The position numbers and the translations under genes were made by a program. This document shows positions 47,361-56,184 of a DNA stretch of 64,000 bases, piece by piece. The first letter of the stretch is position 1. Each line of letters starts with the position of its first letter. The notes under the pieces were generated by a model, which did not search any database, had not been told where the DNA came from, and saw only the letters and a program-made list of their open reading frames with translations. The DNA comes from Hydromonas sp. (GTDB taxonomy: Bacteria > Pseudomonadota > Gammaproteobacteria > Burkholderiales > Burkholderiaceae): assembly GCA_017495165.1 (NCBI GenBank), contig JAFEII010000017.1, forward strand, positions 1 to 64,000, read 5' to 3'.

Positions 47361-49715
47361 TTATGCCGCCTCAGACTTCATCCAATTAGAAATAAACACA
47401 ATCGCCAGCCACGTCGCGCTCATGCCAACGGCCAAACTTAAGCCCAAAGTATGCAAAGCGGGCGTGCTGGACAGCGTGAGCGTGCCCAGCGACAAAATCG
47501 TACTCCATGCGCTCAAACACACTGTCATCCATAAGTTTTGTTGCTCTTTTGCATGTTCAACCAAGAAAATGCCGTAATCAACGCCCATGCCCAAAATGAG
47601 CAGCAGCGGCAAAACGGTAAACAATTGCAGCGGAATGTGTAGTAGCCCAAGCAGCGCCACAGTCAATACGCTTGCCAGTGCAGGCGCAGCCAGCACCCAC
47701 AAAGATTTACGTCGATAGCGCGGCCACAGACATGCCGCAACCACCAAATGCGCCAGCGCGAGCATCCACAGCATTTTGTTGCGATACAACTGCATGATTT
47801 GATTGTAGTTCTCAACTTGGTCAATCCACAGCACGGTTGGCTGACTTTTTGCGAGTGCGGCAAAGGCTTGTTTGTTTTTCTCTGTCACTTCGCCTGTGAG
47901 CGAGACCACGCTTGCCCAGCGCCCATCGGCTTGTTGACCCAGCCATTGGTTTTTGAGTGCGCCTGAGAATGGCTGCGCCAACCATGAGTCCATACTGATT
48001 TGGCTGGATGTGACGGTGGGAATGTCCATGCCAATTTTGGGCGCAATCGCAGCGACTTTGTCTGTAACCAGTATTAGGTTTGCTTGCTGGCGCAAGATGG
48101 ACGGCACCCATTCTGAAATGGCGCGGTAGTGGAATGTTTGACCAGCGGCGTTGAGCGCATCGAGTTGGTCGCGCAAAGCCTCTTCTGACTCAAGCAAGTC
48201 CTGCTCGTTTTTGGCGGTGACTAAGAAATACTGCGTATTTGACTCGCCCAATAATTTGCCCGCTTTGACTTGCTCTTGCATCAGCCAATTGGGCGAGTTT
48301 TGAAAGGCGCGTAAGTCGTCTTTAAAACTCGTGCGGCTCAAGCCAAAAATCACCAATATGAGCAGCAGCGCCGTGCTGATTTTGCGGTACATGATAGGCA
48401 GTTTGGCTTGTTTTAGACGCAGCCACCATTTGGGAAACATGCGGCTAAATGCCGACTCGGGCGGTAATTTTTGGAACACATGCGGAAACAAAAGCATGAC
48501 GGTCAACCATGAACCAACCAACCCAATCACGGAAAAAAACGCCAGCTGGCGCAACCCAGGAAATGGCGGAATCGCCAAGCACGCGTAAGTAAATACAGTG
48601 GTGAGTAGTGCAAAAAACAGACCTATCCACAAATGGCGGCGCACGTTCCATACAGAGTTGGCGGCTTCTTTTTGGCGAAATGCCAAGAAATGCAAGCCGT
48701 AATCTTGCGCCACGCCCGTCAAGCTCACACCAAACACCAACGTGATTAAATGCACCTGCCCAAAAGCCCAATAGGTCAATACAAACGCCATGCCCAAACC
48801 TATAGCCAAACTCAGCGCAATCATAAATACGGCTTTTAGGTTGCGAAATGCCAACGCGATGAGCAGCACAATTCCGATCATTGAAAGCGTACCAAACACG
48901 CTCACCTCATGCTTTGCTTGCTCTGTTGCGGCGGCGGCGTGCAGCGGAATACCTGCGGCAATAATTTGCACGCTCGAGTCAATCTGGGCTGCGGCGGCTT
49001 TTGCATTGTTATAGGTTTGAATCAGTGGGGTTTTGTCATGTAAATCAAAGCCAGATTGCACGGTTTGATACACCAATGCGTCGTAAATTTGGCCGTCGCT
49101 GCTCACTTGCAATTGGCCATTGTCATTTGGCGTGAGTTTGGTTTTGTCCAGTTGCGCGAGCAGCCATGTTTGCAAATTGCCCAGTGGGTCGTCCGATACG
49201 GATAAGCCGATTGAAACAGGGCGCATGGCGTTGCTGATGATTTGGTTTTGCCATTGCTCGTTCGTTTGTGAGGTAATTTTGTTGCGCTGCTCAAAGGTTA
49301 ACATGGCCGCTTGATGCGGCTGATAATACGTAAGAAAGTCTTGTAAGCCCGACTGATTCAAAGCGGCCACGGGCTGAATCTGTGTGTTTTGGCGCAATTG
49401 CTCAGTGACTGCGGTTTTGGCTTGCTCGCGCGTGGCATCATCTTGTGCGCTGACCAAAAACACAATCTTGTCCGACACAGATTTTGATTGTCGTTCGTTG
49501 GCGGTTTGCACCAAACCCCAGTCGTGTGGCGCGATTTTTGCAAATTCGCGCGGCAAAAGCTGCAGCGGGTCGCGGTTGATGCTGTTAAGCAATGCGCCGC
49601 GCGCTAGGATGGCGTATGCGAGCAAGCCTAAAACCAGCGTTAAGAACAAGCCGCTGGCAATTAAGCTGATTTTGGATGCGCGTTTGTGTGTGGTTGGATT
49701 CATGGTGGTTGCCAA
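47361..49715 (-). CDS. MMPL/RND-type exporter of the aryl polyene cluster
   Basis: A 784-residue membrane protein with about 12 helices in two halves, each with a large periplasmic loop. This is the layout of MMPL-family lipid exporters. Segments FGVSLTGVAQDYGLHF and LLLILGMGVDYGIFLVEH are the paired family motifs. In APE clusters such a protein is thought to move the lipid-linked polyene across or out of the inner membrane. It follows the LolA-like gene, as in other APE clusters. A second ATG at 49703 is possible. Confidence 0.88.
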   Translation of the reverse strand: MATTMNPTTHKRASKISLIASGLFLTLVLGLLAYAILARGALLNSINRDPLQLLPREFAKIAPHDWGLVQTANERQSKSVSDKIVFLVSAQDDATREQAKTAVTEQLRQNTQIQPVAALNQSGLQDFLTYYQPHQAAMLTFEQRNKITSQTNEQWQNQIISNAMRPVSIGLSVSDDPLGNLQTWLLAQLDKTKLTPNDNGQLQVSSDGQIYDALVYQTVQSGFDLHDKTPLIQTYNNAKAAAAQIDSSVQIIAAGIPLHAAAATEQAKHEVSVFGTLSMIGIVLLIALAFRNLKAVFMIALSLAIGLGMAFVLTYWAFGQVHLITLVFGVSLTGVAQDYGLHFLAFRQKEAANSVWNVRRHLWIGLFFALLTTVFTYACLAIPPFPGLRQLAFFSVIGLVGSWLTVMLLFPHVFQKLPPESAFSRMFPKWWLRLKQAKLPIMYRKISTALLLILVIFGLSRTSFKDDLRAFQNSPNWLMQEQVKAGKLLGESNTQYFLVTAKNEQDLLESEEALRDQLDALNAAGQTFHYRAISEWVPSILRQQANLILVTDKVAAIAPKIGMDIPTVTSSQISMDSWLAQPFSGALKNQWLGQQADGRWASVVSLTGEVTEKNKQAFAALAKSQPTVLWIDQVENYNQIMQLYRNKMLWMLALAHLVVAACLWPRYRRKSLWVLAAPALASVLTVALLGLLHIPLQLFTVLPLLLILGMGVDYGIFLVEHAKEQQNLWMTVCLSAWSTILSLGTLTLSSTPALHTLGLSLAVGMSATWLAIVFISNWMKSEAA

Positions 49716-49752
49716 GAGTTTTAATTATTGGAGCACAGGGCGCCAAATCAAT

Positions 49753-49776
49753 GGCGGGCATGAATGCCCGCCCTAC
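49753..49776. repeat. REP element, GGCGGGCAT type
   Basis: GGCGGGCATGAATGCCCGCC plus CTAC is a near-perfect palindrome in the spacer between the LolA-like and exporter genes. Confidence 0.7.
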
Positions 49777-49844
49777 ATATTTGAACTTGTTTGTACCGAG
49801 TGCTTTGCTGGAAAAGATGCTGAAGATGACGTTGAAAATAATGC

Positions 49845-50465
49845 TTAAAACGACACGCTCGCAGGGCTAATGGCTTGGGTTTGGCTAAACGTAATCACGC
49901 TTTGGTCACCGTTGGTCTCGCTGATGCGCACGGACTGAATATAACGCGCGCCGCTTACTTGGATTTGCATAATGGTTTGCTTCATATTCGGGCTACTTGG
50001 GATCAAAGTCAGACTCCATGCGCCTTTGCTTTGCGCGCTGCCTGTAATATTAAAATACTGTTGCAGCACGCCAAAGTTACCCGTCAAAACGCTTGAAAAA
50101 ATGGTGTTGACGGTTTTCGTACTCGAACCATTGCCAATACTGGTGTTGGTGCCACCGCGATTTTCGACCATGCCGTTGGGCGTGATTTTGAGCGTGGACG
50201 CGCTGGGGCTTTCGGTAATCCACAGCATGCCTTTGTTGTTCACCGCAACCAATTTACCCGTTGAAACCATGCTGGTGCGAAAGCCGCGAATCTGTTTGAC
50301 CTGTCTAAACTGCGCTTGCAAGCCTTCTGGGCGACTCAGGCTGCTCGATACGGTTTGTAATAATTGTTGCGTGCTTTGGGCGTAACTGCTGGGCGCGGCT
50401 GCGCACAAGGCCAGCGCTGCGATGGATGCCAATAATTTACGGTACGTTTTAAATGCAATACTCAT
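49845..50465 (-). CDS. LolA-like outer membrane lipoprotein carrier protein (APE cluster)
   Basis: A 206-residue protein with a signal peptide (LLASIAALALCAAAPSSYA). The LQAQFRQVKQIRGFRTSM and GMLWITESPSASTLKI segments match the LolA fold, used to carry lipophilic cargo across the periplasm. In APE clusters it likely ferries the polyene lipid. The ATG at 50465 gives a normal signal peptide; an in-frame extension to 50585 would overlap the thioesterase gene. Confidence 0.85.
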   Translation of the reverse strand: MSIAFKTYRKLLASIAALALCAAAPSSYAQSTQQLLQTVSSSLSRPEGLQAQFRQVKQIRGFRTSMVSTGKLVAVNNKGMLWITESPSASTLKITPNGMVENRGGTNTSIGNGSSTKTVNTIFSSVLTGNFGVLQQYFNITGSAQSKGAWSLTLIPSSPNMKQTIMQIQVSGARYIQSVRISETNGDQSVITFSQTQAISPASVSF

Positions 50466-50484
50466 GGCGGATAACTTTCTTTGG

Positions 50485-50940
50485 TTAAATTGTAATGTCT
50501 TGATTTTGAATGCACGCATTGATTTTTTGCAGCAGCACGTCTGGGGATTGATAACACATTTCAAAATTACGAATGGCCACCGCAACTTGCGTGGTGTACG
50601 CCCGATGCAGCACGCGCATGGTTTGTGCGTCTTTGATTTCGTAGTTGATTTTTAAACGATTTTCCCACTCGGTAATCGCGCAGGCCACAATCACGGGTTG
50701 CGCGTACGCAATCGGGCGAATGTATTTAAGGCGCATGTCCACAATAGGCCACGCGTAGCCAGAGGCTTGCATTTGTGGGTAATCATAATCAATGGTTTGC
50801 AACAGTGCGCACCGTGCAACTTCTAAGTATTTGACGTAATTGCCATGCCAAACAATATTCATCGGGTCAAGGTCGTGAAACTGCGGCTGAATCACAGTTT
50901 CTGTGTAGGCAGGAAATTGAGATAAGTTCTTAAGCTTCAT
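50485..50940 (-). CDS. Hotdog-fold acyl-CoA/ACP thioesterase (APE cluster)
   Basis: A 151-residue 4HBT-type thioesterase. QFHDLDPMNIVWHGNYVKYLEVAR holds the catalytic Asp and the following helix. It may release or edit acyl-ACP or acyl-CoA intermediates in polyene synthesis. Its ATG overlaps the stop of the acyltransferase gene (ATGA), so the two are co-translated. Confidence 0.88.
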   Translation of the reverse strand: MKLKNLSQFPAYTETVIQPQFHDLDPMNIVWHGNYVKYLEVARCALLQTIDYDYPQMQASGYAWPIVDMRLKYIRPIAYAQPVIVACAITEWENRLKINYEIKDAQTMRVLHRAYTTQVAVAIRNFEMCYQSPDVLLQKINACIQNQDITI

Positions 50941-51863
50941 TTGTACGCCCGCCAAAAATCGAAAAAATTAAACCATTCCAAAGGGTGTTTGTGGCACGCC
51001 TGCGCCAAGCGGTGCGCGTATTGTTGCGCGTAACCTTGCAATGCGGCGGCGCGATTTTGGCGCGGCAGCTCGATTTTGTCGGCCAATACCTCGTATTCCA
51101 CCGTGTAACCAAGTGCGCTTTTGCAGCAAAACATCAACAAAATGGGACAATTAAACATAAACGCCAGCAAATATCCCCCAGTTGGAAAATACGCGGTTTG
51201 CCCCAAAAAATCACACGGCACCGCGTGTTTGCCGTCATCTGGCACTGGCACTCTATCGCCCGCCACCGCAATAATTTCGCCATTTGCCACTTTTTCGGAC
51301 AGCTTAATAGATAGCGCTGGGTCAAACTGCGAGGTTTCAATTAAATTGAAAGTGGTGTTTGGATTGAGTTTTTTTAAAATCGCCATAAATGATTGGCTAT
51401 TTTTGGTGTGCGTGAGGACATTTAGCGGGCGATTGCTTAATTTGGCAATCGTGCGCGCCACTTCTGCTGTGCCAAGATGTGATGTGAGTATCAAAAAGCC
51501 TTGTTTTTTGTCGAGCAATTGCGTGGCCAACTCACGGTTGTAAATAGCAGCCACAGGCGCTTTAAAGTCAGGTGTATTGGCCAATAGTTTGTCCAACAAA
51601 CCATCTGCAAAATGCACAAAATGGCGAAAAGACGTGCGCAGATTTGGCTTTACAACGCTGCCACTGAGCTGCATGCGCTGCAAATACGCGAGCGAAGCGC
51701 GCCGAGCACTGGCGCTGGTTATAAAATAAAAACCCACCACGGGGTACAGAAATAACTTAAATGGCCATGCGCCCAGTAAGCGGTACACATGCAGCAGCAA
51801 TAAAATGCCGCTGGCAAATGTTTTTTCTCCGATGGTGGCCCAATGGCGAGTTGGCTGGCGCAT
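50937..51863 (-). CDS. LpxL/HtrB-like lysophospholipid acyltransferase (APE cluster)
   Basis: A 308-residue inner-membrane protein. HLGTAEVARTIAK matches the H-x4-[DE] active-site region of the LpxL family, and AVAGDRVPVPDDGKHAVPCDFLGQTAYFPTG is typical of this APE-associated branch. It likely attaches an acyl or polyene chain to a lipid anchor. In several APE clusters this domain is fused to a family 2 glycosyltransferase; here the glycosyltransferase is a separate gene at 52932-53693. The start at 51863 has GGAA upstream and lies 21 bp from a MITE end. Confidence 0.85.
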   Translation of the reverse strand: MRQPTRHWATIGEKTFASGILLLLHVYRLLGAWPFKLFLYPVVGFYFITSASARRASLAYLQRMQLSGSVVKPNLRTSFRHFVHFADGLLDKLLANTPDFKAPVAAIYNRELATQLLDKKQGFLILTSHLGTAEVARTIAKLSNRPLNVLTHTKNSQSFMAILKKLNPNTTFNLIETSQFDPALSIKLSEKVANGEIIAVAGDRVPVPDDGKHAVPCDFLGQTAYFPTGGYLLAFMFNCPILLMFCCKSALGYTVEYEVLADKIELPRQNRAAALQGYAQQYAHRLAQACHKHPLEWFNFFDFWRAYK

Positions 51864-51883
51864 AACGTTCCATTTGTTTAAGT

Positions 51884-52052
51884 GAGGCCTTTGCACAACA
51901 AATTAAAAACCTACTTTATTGTGACTCGACAAAACTTGTTGGGGAAGCCCGAACAAGTTTTGGATAAAAAGCATGAAAAAATCCCAATTGCCCGTCATTT
52001 TGCAGCTTCCAAAAATAGAGGCAGTTGAATTGGCTGGTTATGCAAAGTCCTC
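51884..52052. mobile_element. MITE copy B, complete with terminal repeats
   Basis: The element is 169 bp. The left end GAGGCCTTTGCACAAC and the inverted right end GAGGACTTTGCATAAC match at 14 of 16 bases. TAAGTGAG occurs at both borders (51879-51886 and 52053-52060), consistent with target-site duplication of 5 to 8 bp. An internal hairpin (51931-51961) has arms AAAACTTGTT and AACAAGTTTT plus an inner GGG/CCC. There is no transposase gene, so it would need one in trans. Confidence 0.8.
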
Positions 52053-52158
52053 TAAGTGAGATTACTCGCGGCGAGCGCGAGCGGTTGGCATTATAACCTA
52101 CTGAAGGCTTTATTTACAGTTGGTTCGCGTCTGTGCACTTGTTTGGTGCGCGCGGGTT

Positions 52159-52182
52159 GGGCTTGGTGAATCAAGCCCCTAT
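52159..52182. repeat. REP element, GGGCTTGG type
   Basis: GGGCTTGGTGAATCAAGCCC plus CTAT is an imperfect palindrome like that at 47318-47341. Confidence 0.6.
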
Positions 52183-52245
52183 GGTTGAATGTATCGGTTG
52201 AGTTTAACGGTTTGCGTTAAATTTTTATTGGTTCTGCGCTCAAAT

Positions 52246-52275
52246 AAAAAGCCTTCCATTCATGGAAGGCTTTTT
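52246..52275 (-). terminator. Terminator of the OmpA-like gene
   Basis: AAAAAGCCTTCCAT with its complement (2-nt loop) is followed by a T run, 22 bp past the stop codon. Confidence 0.9.
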
Positions 52276-52296
52276 GGTGTAACCAATACAAACAAG

Positions 52297-52836
52297 TTAC
52301 TTTTGCAAAACCACCTCAACGCGGCGCGCTTGCGCATCGTTACCCGTGCCTTGTGCAGATTCTGGTTTTTTCATTTCAATCAAGTCTTGGTTGATGCCCA
52401 AGGCAAGCAAGCTGTTGTACACCGATTCAGCGCGTTGTTTAGACAGCGCTTCATTGGTTTTAAGGTCGCCCGTTGAGTCATGGTAGCCAGAAATCGTGGC
52501 TTTTTTGCCCGCTTTAAGCCCAGCAATCACGTCTTTTAAAGCATCGTTTGCATTGCCCGCCAAATCAGCTTTGCCGCTGGCAAAGTAAAATTTCACCACG
52601 CCGTCTTCAACCACAACGCTCGCTTGTGCGTCAGAAATTACGGCCGTTTTATTGGTGTGTGCGGCGTCAGCGTTTGTGGCGCTCGTTGCGTGTGCTTTGG
52701 TGTCCGTTGTGCTTGAACCACTGTTCATGCCCCAATAAATACAAAAACCAACAATCGTGCTGATGATGAAACCAACAATAATGCCCACAATGCCCAAGGC
52801 AAAGCGTTGTTCGTCGTCTTGATGTTCTGTTGTCAT
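52297..52836 (-). CDS. OmpA-family peptidoglycan-binding membrane protein
   Basis: A 179-residue protein with one N-terminal membrane helix (FALGIVGIIVGFIISTIVGF), a Thr/Ala-rich linker, and an OmpA C-terminal domain (VVKFYFASGKADL, GYHDSTGD and LSKQRAESVYNSLLALGI). It should be anchored in the inner membrane and bind peptidoglycan in the periplasm. It has its own -10 element and terminator and is not a known APE gene, yet it sits between two APE genes. Confidence 0.88.
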   Translation of the reverse strand: MTTEHQDDEQRFALGIVGIIVGFIISTIVGFCIYWGMNSGSSTTDTKAHATSATNADAAHTNKTAVISDAQASVVVEDGVVKFYFASGKADLAGNANDALKDVIAGLKAGKKATISGYHDSTGDLKTNEALSKQRAESVYNSLLALGINQDLIEMKKPESAQGTGNDAQARRVEVVLQK

Positions 52837-52873
52837 GCTATTTTCTCCAATAGGGGTTAAAAAAACTGGGCAA

Positions 52874-52879
52874 ATTATA
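52874..52879 (-). promoter_or_regulatory. -10 element of the OmpA-like gene
   Basis: A perfect TATAAT on the minus strand (in CACGTATAAT) lies 38 bp before the start codon. No good -35 is present, so strength is uncertain. Confidence 0.5.
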
Positions 52880-52931
52880 CGTGAGTTTGGGGCAAAAAAC
52901 TCATATTCAACGTGATTAAACGCTGCATGAT

Positions 52932-53693
52932 TTAGTCATCAAATTTTGGTTTGTCAGAAAAGAAACGGCGCAATAACTTGGGCAGGCGCGGCAACATGCC
53001 AAAAAACAACCGCGTGTGCATGAGACTGATATACACATTGTCACGCACCGATAAAAAATGCGACACGCCATCGGCGGGGTAATGAACTTGCGTGGGCACA
53101 TTGATCATTGACACACCCGCCCAGTCCGCGCGCACAAGCAATTCGGTTTCAAAACTCATGCGCGGGTACATGTTGTAACGCTCGATTATCGGCAACAATG
53201 GCGCGAGCGGGTACACGCGAAAGCCACACATCGAGTCTTTAATCCGCAACGACACCGTGTTAATCCATACCCAAACGTGGGTCAAATACCGTGCGTATAA
53301 ACGGTGTTTGGGCACGGTTGCATCATAAATCGGGCAACCGCAAATAATATCGGCAGGATGTGCCTGAGCCAAACGGATAAAATTCGCAATATCGCCCAGC
53401 GCGTGTTGTCCATCTGCATCGACTTGCAGCACATGTGTAAAACCAAGCGACGCGGCAGTGCGAAAACCTGTTTGAATACCTGCGCCTTTGCCTTGATTGT
53501 GCGCATGCGCCACCAGTTGCACGCGGGCTTGCACCAAACTTTGTAACACCTCAGAACACGCCGCATCACTGCCGTCATTGATTAAAATAATCGGTAAATC
53601 TGTGGTGCTTAAAATAAACGCCACCGTCTGCCCAATGGTTGCGCCGTGGTTAAACACAGGAATAATAATCGCGGGGTTAAATGAAATCGTCAT
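52932..53693 (-). CDS. Family 2 glycosyltransferase (APE cluster)
   Basis: A 253-residue GT-A glycosyltransferase. It has IIIPVFNHGATIG, ILINDGSD (substrate Asp), VLQVDADGQH (DxD-type metal site), and a C-terminal SFETELLVRADWAGV like dolichyl-phosphate mannose synthases. It may glycosylate the polyene or its lipid carrier. The ATG overlaps the upstream ligase stop (ATGA). Homologues in several APE clusters carry the acyltransferase on the same chain. Confidence 0.88.
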   Translation of the reverse strand: MTISFNPAIIIPVFNHGATIGQTVAFILSTTDLPIILINDGSDAACSEVLQSLVQARVQLVAHAHNQGKGAGIQTGFRTAASLGFTHVLQVDADGQHALGDIANFIRLAQAHPADIICGCPIYDATVPKHRLYARYLTHVWVWINTVSLRIKDSMCGFRVYPLAPLLPIIERYNMYPRMSFETELLVRADWAGVSMINVPTQVHYPADGVSHFLSVRDNVYISLMHTRLFFGMLPRLPKLLRRFFSDKPKFDD

Positions 53694-55381
53694 GCGTCGC
53701 TCCAAATCAGCGTGCCAGAAGCGTGTGTGCCTAAATCAGAGGTGTAGCTAAAATCCACTTTTTGATTGTTTAATGTGAGCTGCAATCTGACTTGCGCGGC
53801 AGGCGAAATAATCTTTTTGAACTTGAGTTTTTTAAGTTCAATCGTAAGTGGTGCATCGGGCAGTTGCGCGCCAAAAAAAAGCTGGCTGTAGCGTTGCGCC
53901 CACTCAATTTGCACCACACCCGGTAAAATCGCTTGCTCCGCAAAATGTCCTTGGAAATATTGCAAATCAACGGGAATGACAAGGTCTAATTGCGCGCATG
54001 CCTCGTCAATTATTTGGCTGACAATCTGCGGCAAGGTACAGATTTCAGGCGCATTTAATAACTGCAATAGCGTTTTTTGTTCCAGCTTGCCTTGGCTGTT
54101 TAGCGGCATCTGAGCCACAAAACGCCAGCGTTTGGGAATGGCAATGCGCTCGATGGTGTTTTTGAGCGGCAGTTTGAATTCATCGATCAATGCACGCCGC
54201 CCTATGCTTGCCAAACGTGTTGCACCAGCCGCATTTAAACACAACACCGCGCCCAGCGTGGTCCGTGCAGACTCAAGCACCGTAATCTGCGCATCGTCAA
54301 TCAACTCATGGTTTTGCAGCAAGGCTTCAATCTGCGTGAGCGAAATGCGCTTTTCTTCAATTTTGACCAAGCGGTCTGTGCGCCCGCGTAACGCAAACTT
54401 GCCACACGAATCAATGCGCGCCAAATCAGAGGTAATAAACATCGGCTCATCGACATCTAAGTAATCACTGCGCACGCACAGTTGTTGCGCCTCATCGACT
54501 GAAACCTGCACTGTGGGCAACGGCGCAAACAGCACATCAGCTTGTCGATACGCCACCGCACCTGTTTCGGTACTGCCATAAATTTCAATCGGCGCGCAAT
54601 CCCATAATGCACCAATCTGCGCGCTATCCGCTGTTTTCAAAATCCCACCTGCAGAAAAGACAACCTGCGGGCGCGGCAAATCTGACCAATCAGAATCGGC
54701 ACTGGCGCGGCTTAAAAACGCAGGGCTGCTAATCAATGTGTATGGCGCATGCGGCAACGCAAGCAGGTTTTCTGGGTAGTTGAGCAAGCGGTTAGAAATG
54801 GCGCATCGTCCAATGAGTGGCAGCAACAATCGAAAAATAAAGCCATAAAAATGCTGGTGCGAGACGCTCGCATAGACGGGATGTGTGGCGAGTTGTGCGC
54901 CAAACTGTTGTTGCAAAACCTGCACTTCCGTTAATAACTGCCGCATGGTTTTAGCAATCGGGCACGGTTTACCCGTTGAACCAGACGTAAAGAAAAACGT
55001 GCGCACCGTGGGGGCAATATGCTGCGCTGTCAACGTGGGCGCGCACAGTTGAATGTCCGCCGCAGACAATTGACTCAGCGCAAAATCGCCCGCAAACGCC
55101 ACGTCGTATTCGTGTAATGACGCAACGGTTGCGGGCAAGGCATCACTGGGCAAATAAACATGTTTGCCCGCTTGCCAGGCGCCCAACAATGCCGCCAAAA
55201 ATACGCCCGTATCCAAGCAATACAATGCCCAAGTCGCCTCAGGGCGCGCGGCAAACGCCATGCGCCATGCCTCGATGGACAGGCGCAACTCATGCCACGT
55301 CACATCGCGCTCGGGGTTGGTCAGCGCAACGCGGGTGCCGCTTTGGTTTAAGAGATGATTGAATGATTCAAGGGTGTGCAT
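53690..55381 (-). CDS. Fused AMP-dependent acyl-ACP/CoA ligase and hotdog dehydratase (APE cluster)
   Basis: A 563-residue two-domain protein. Residues 1-440 form an adenylating enzyme with the P-loop FFFTSGSTGKPCPIAKT, EIYGSTETGAVAYR, and SDLARIDSCGKFALRGRTDRLVKI. Residues ~445-563 form a FabA/FabZ-like dehydratase with LQYFQGHFAEQAILPGVVQIEW, including the active-site His. The ligase probably loads the aromatic starter acid onto an ACP; the dehydratase removes water during chain extension. These two activities are usually separate genes (ApeH, ApeI) in described APE clusters. The start overlaps the upstream gene by 14 nt. Confidence 0.88.
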   Translation of the reverse strand: MHTLESFNHLLNQSGTRVALTNPERDVTWHELRLSIEAWRMAFAARPEATWALYCLDTGVFLAALLGAWQAGKHVYLPSDALPATVASLHEYDVAFAGDFALSQLSAADIQLCAPTLTAQHIAPTVRTFFFTSGSTGKPCPIAKTMRQLLTEVQVLQQQFGAQLATHPVYASVSHQHFYGFIFRLLLPLIGRCAISNRLLNYPENLLALPHAPYTLISSPAFLSRASADSDWSDLPRPQVVFSAGGILKTADSAQIGALWDCAPIEIYGSTETGAVAYRQADVLFAPLPTVQVSVDEAQQLCVRSDYLDVDEPMFITSDLARIDSCGKFALRGRTDRLVKIEEKRISLTQIEALLQNHELIDDAQITVLESARTTLGAVLCLNAAGATRLASIGRRALIDEFKLPLKNTIERIAIPKRWRFVAQMPLNSQGKLEQKTLLQLLNAPEICTLPQIVSQIIDEACAQLDLVIPVDLQYFQGHFAEQAILPGVVQIEWAQRYSQLFFGAQLPDAPLTIELKKLKFKKIISPAAQVRLQLTLNNQKVDFSYTSDLGTHASGTLIWSDA

Positions 55382-55925
55382 GAGTACGACGATGGTATTG
55401 GCGGTAAAGCCATTCAGCCGCAAACAAGGCGGCAGTTAATAAATAAGCAATCAAGCCGTTGTACAACGCCCAAATTTGCGCGTCGCCGTACAGCGTCGTG
55501 GCAATTGCCAGTGCGCCATTGACGATAAAAAAGCCGCACCACAAAATAGTTACTTTGCGGGTATATGCAACCGCGTGCGGTGGTATATTAGGTTCGGTCA
55601 GTCGCGCCAGCCGCTCAATGGCAGTTTGCGGCGTAGCCAAACTTCGGGCAAAAAATACCAAAAAAATCAAATTTACAATCGCGGGATACCACAGTAATAA
55701 TGCGTCGTTATTGGAAGTGTACGTCACCAACACCAACAGCGCGCCGCCCGCCAGCCACCATCGCCCAACCGGCGTTTGAAAACCCAGTAAATAGGCGCGA
55801 ATAAAAATCACGCCAAACAATACCAGACTCATTTGCATGGGCGAATAATATTGCCGCCCAAAATACAGGGCAAACGGATATGCCGCTGTGATAACCGCAA
55901 GTATGACTTTGAGCAACGACTTCAC
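55368..55925 (-). CDS. APE cluster integral membrane protein (COG4648-like)
   Basis: A 185-residue protein with about six hydrophobic helices. WWLAGGALLVLVTYTSNN, LLLWYPAIVNLIFLVFFARSL and KVTILWCGFFIVNGALA match the unknown membrane protein found between the ACP and ligase genes of APE clusters. It has no enzymatic motif; a role in membrane handling of intermediates is inferred only from position. Confidence 0.8.
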   Translation of the reverse strand: MKSLLKVILAVITAAYPFALYFGRQYYSPMQMSLVLFGVIFIRAYLLGFQTPVGRWWLAGGALLVLVTYTSNNDALLLWYPAIVNLIFLVFFARSLATPQTAIERLARLTEPNIPPHAVAYTRKVTILWCGFFIVNGALAIATTLYGDAQIWALYNGLIAYLLTAALFAAEWLYRQYHRRTHAHP

Positions 55926-55928
55926 GAT

Positions 55929-56168
55929 TTATTTGGCGGACTCAAGCGCGGTAATCACATCGCCAATGGTGCGCACGGATTTAAACATTTCGGGCTCAAC
56001 TTTTTTGCCCGTGATTTTGCGCATTTTGATGATTAAATCAACCGCATCAATGCTGTCAATGTCAAGGTCTTCATATAAGCGTGCTTCAAGCGTGATTTTG
56101 TCGGCAGGAATGTCAAATAACTCTTGCAAAGTTTTGGAAATAGCGGGGAGTAAGTCTTGGTTGTTCAT
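55929..56168 (-). CDS. Acyl carrier protein 1 (APE cluster)
   Basis: A 79-residue ACP with YEDLDIDSIDAVDL; the serine of DSID is the phosphopantetheine site. It carries growing polyene intermediates as thioesters. It lies 3 bp before the COG4648-like gene and 16 bp after the second ACP gene. Confidence 0.93.
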   Translation of the reverse strand: MNNQDLLPAISKTLQELFDIPADKITLEARLYEDLDIDSIDAVDLIIKMRKITGKKVEPEMFKSVRTIGDVITALESAK

Positions 56169-56184
56169 AGAAGTCTTTTCGGGT

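Larger units (their letters stand above)
51864..52296. other. Spacer between the acyltransferase gene and the OmpA-like gene
   Basis: This 433-bp gap inside the APE cluster holds a MITE, a GGGCTTG-type REP element and the terminator of the OmpA-like gene. No gene is visible. Confidence 0.8.
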
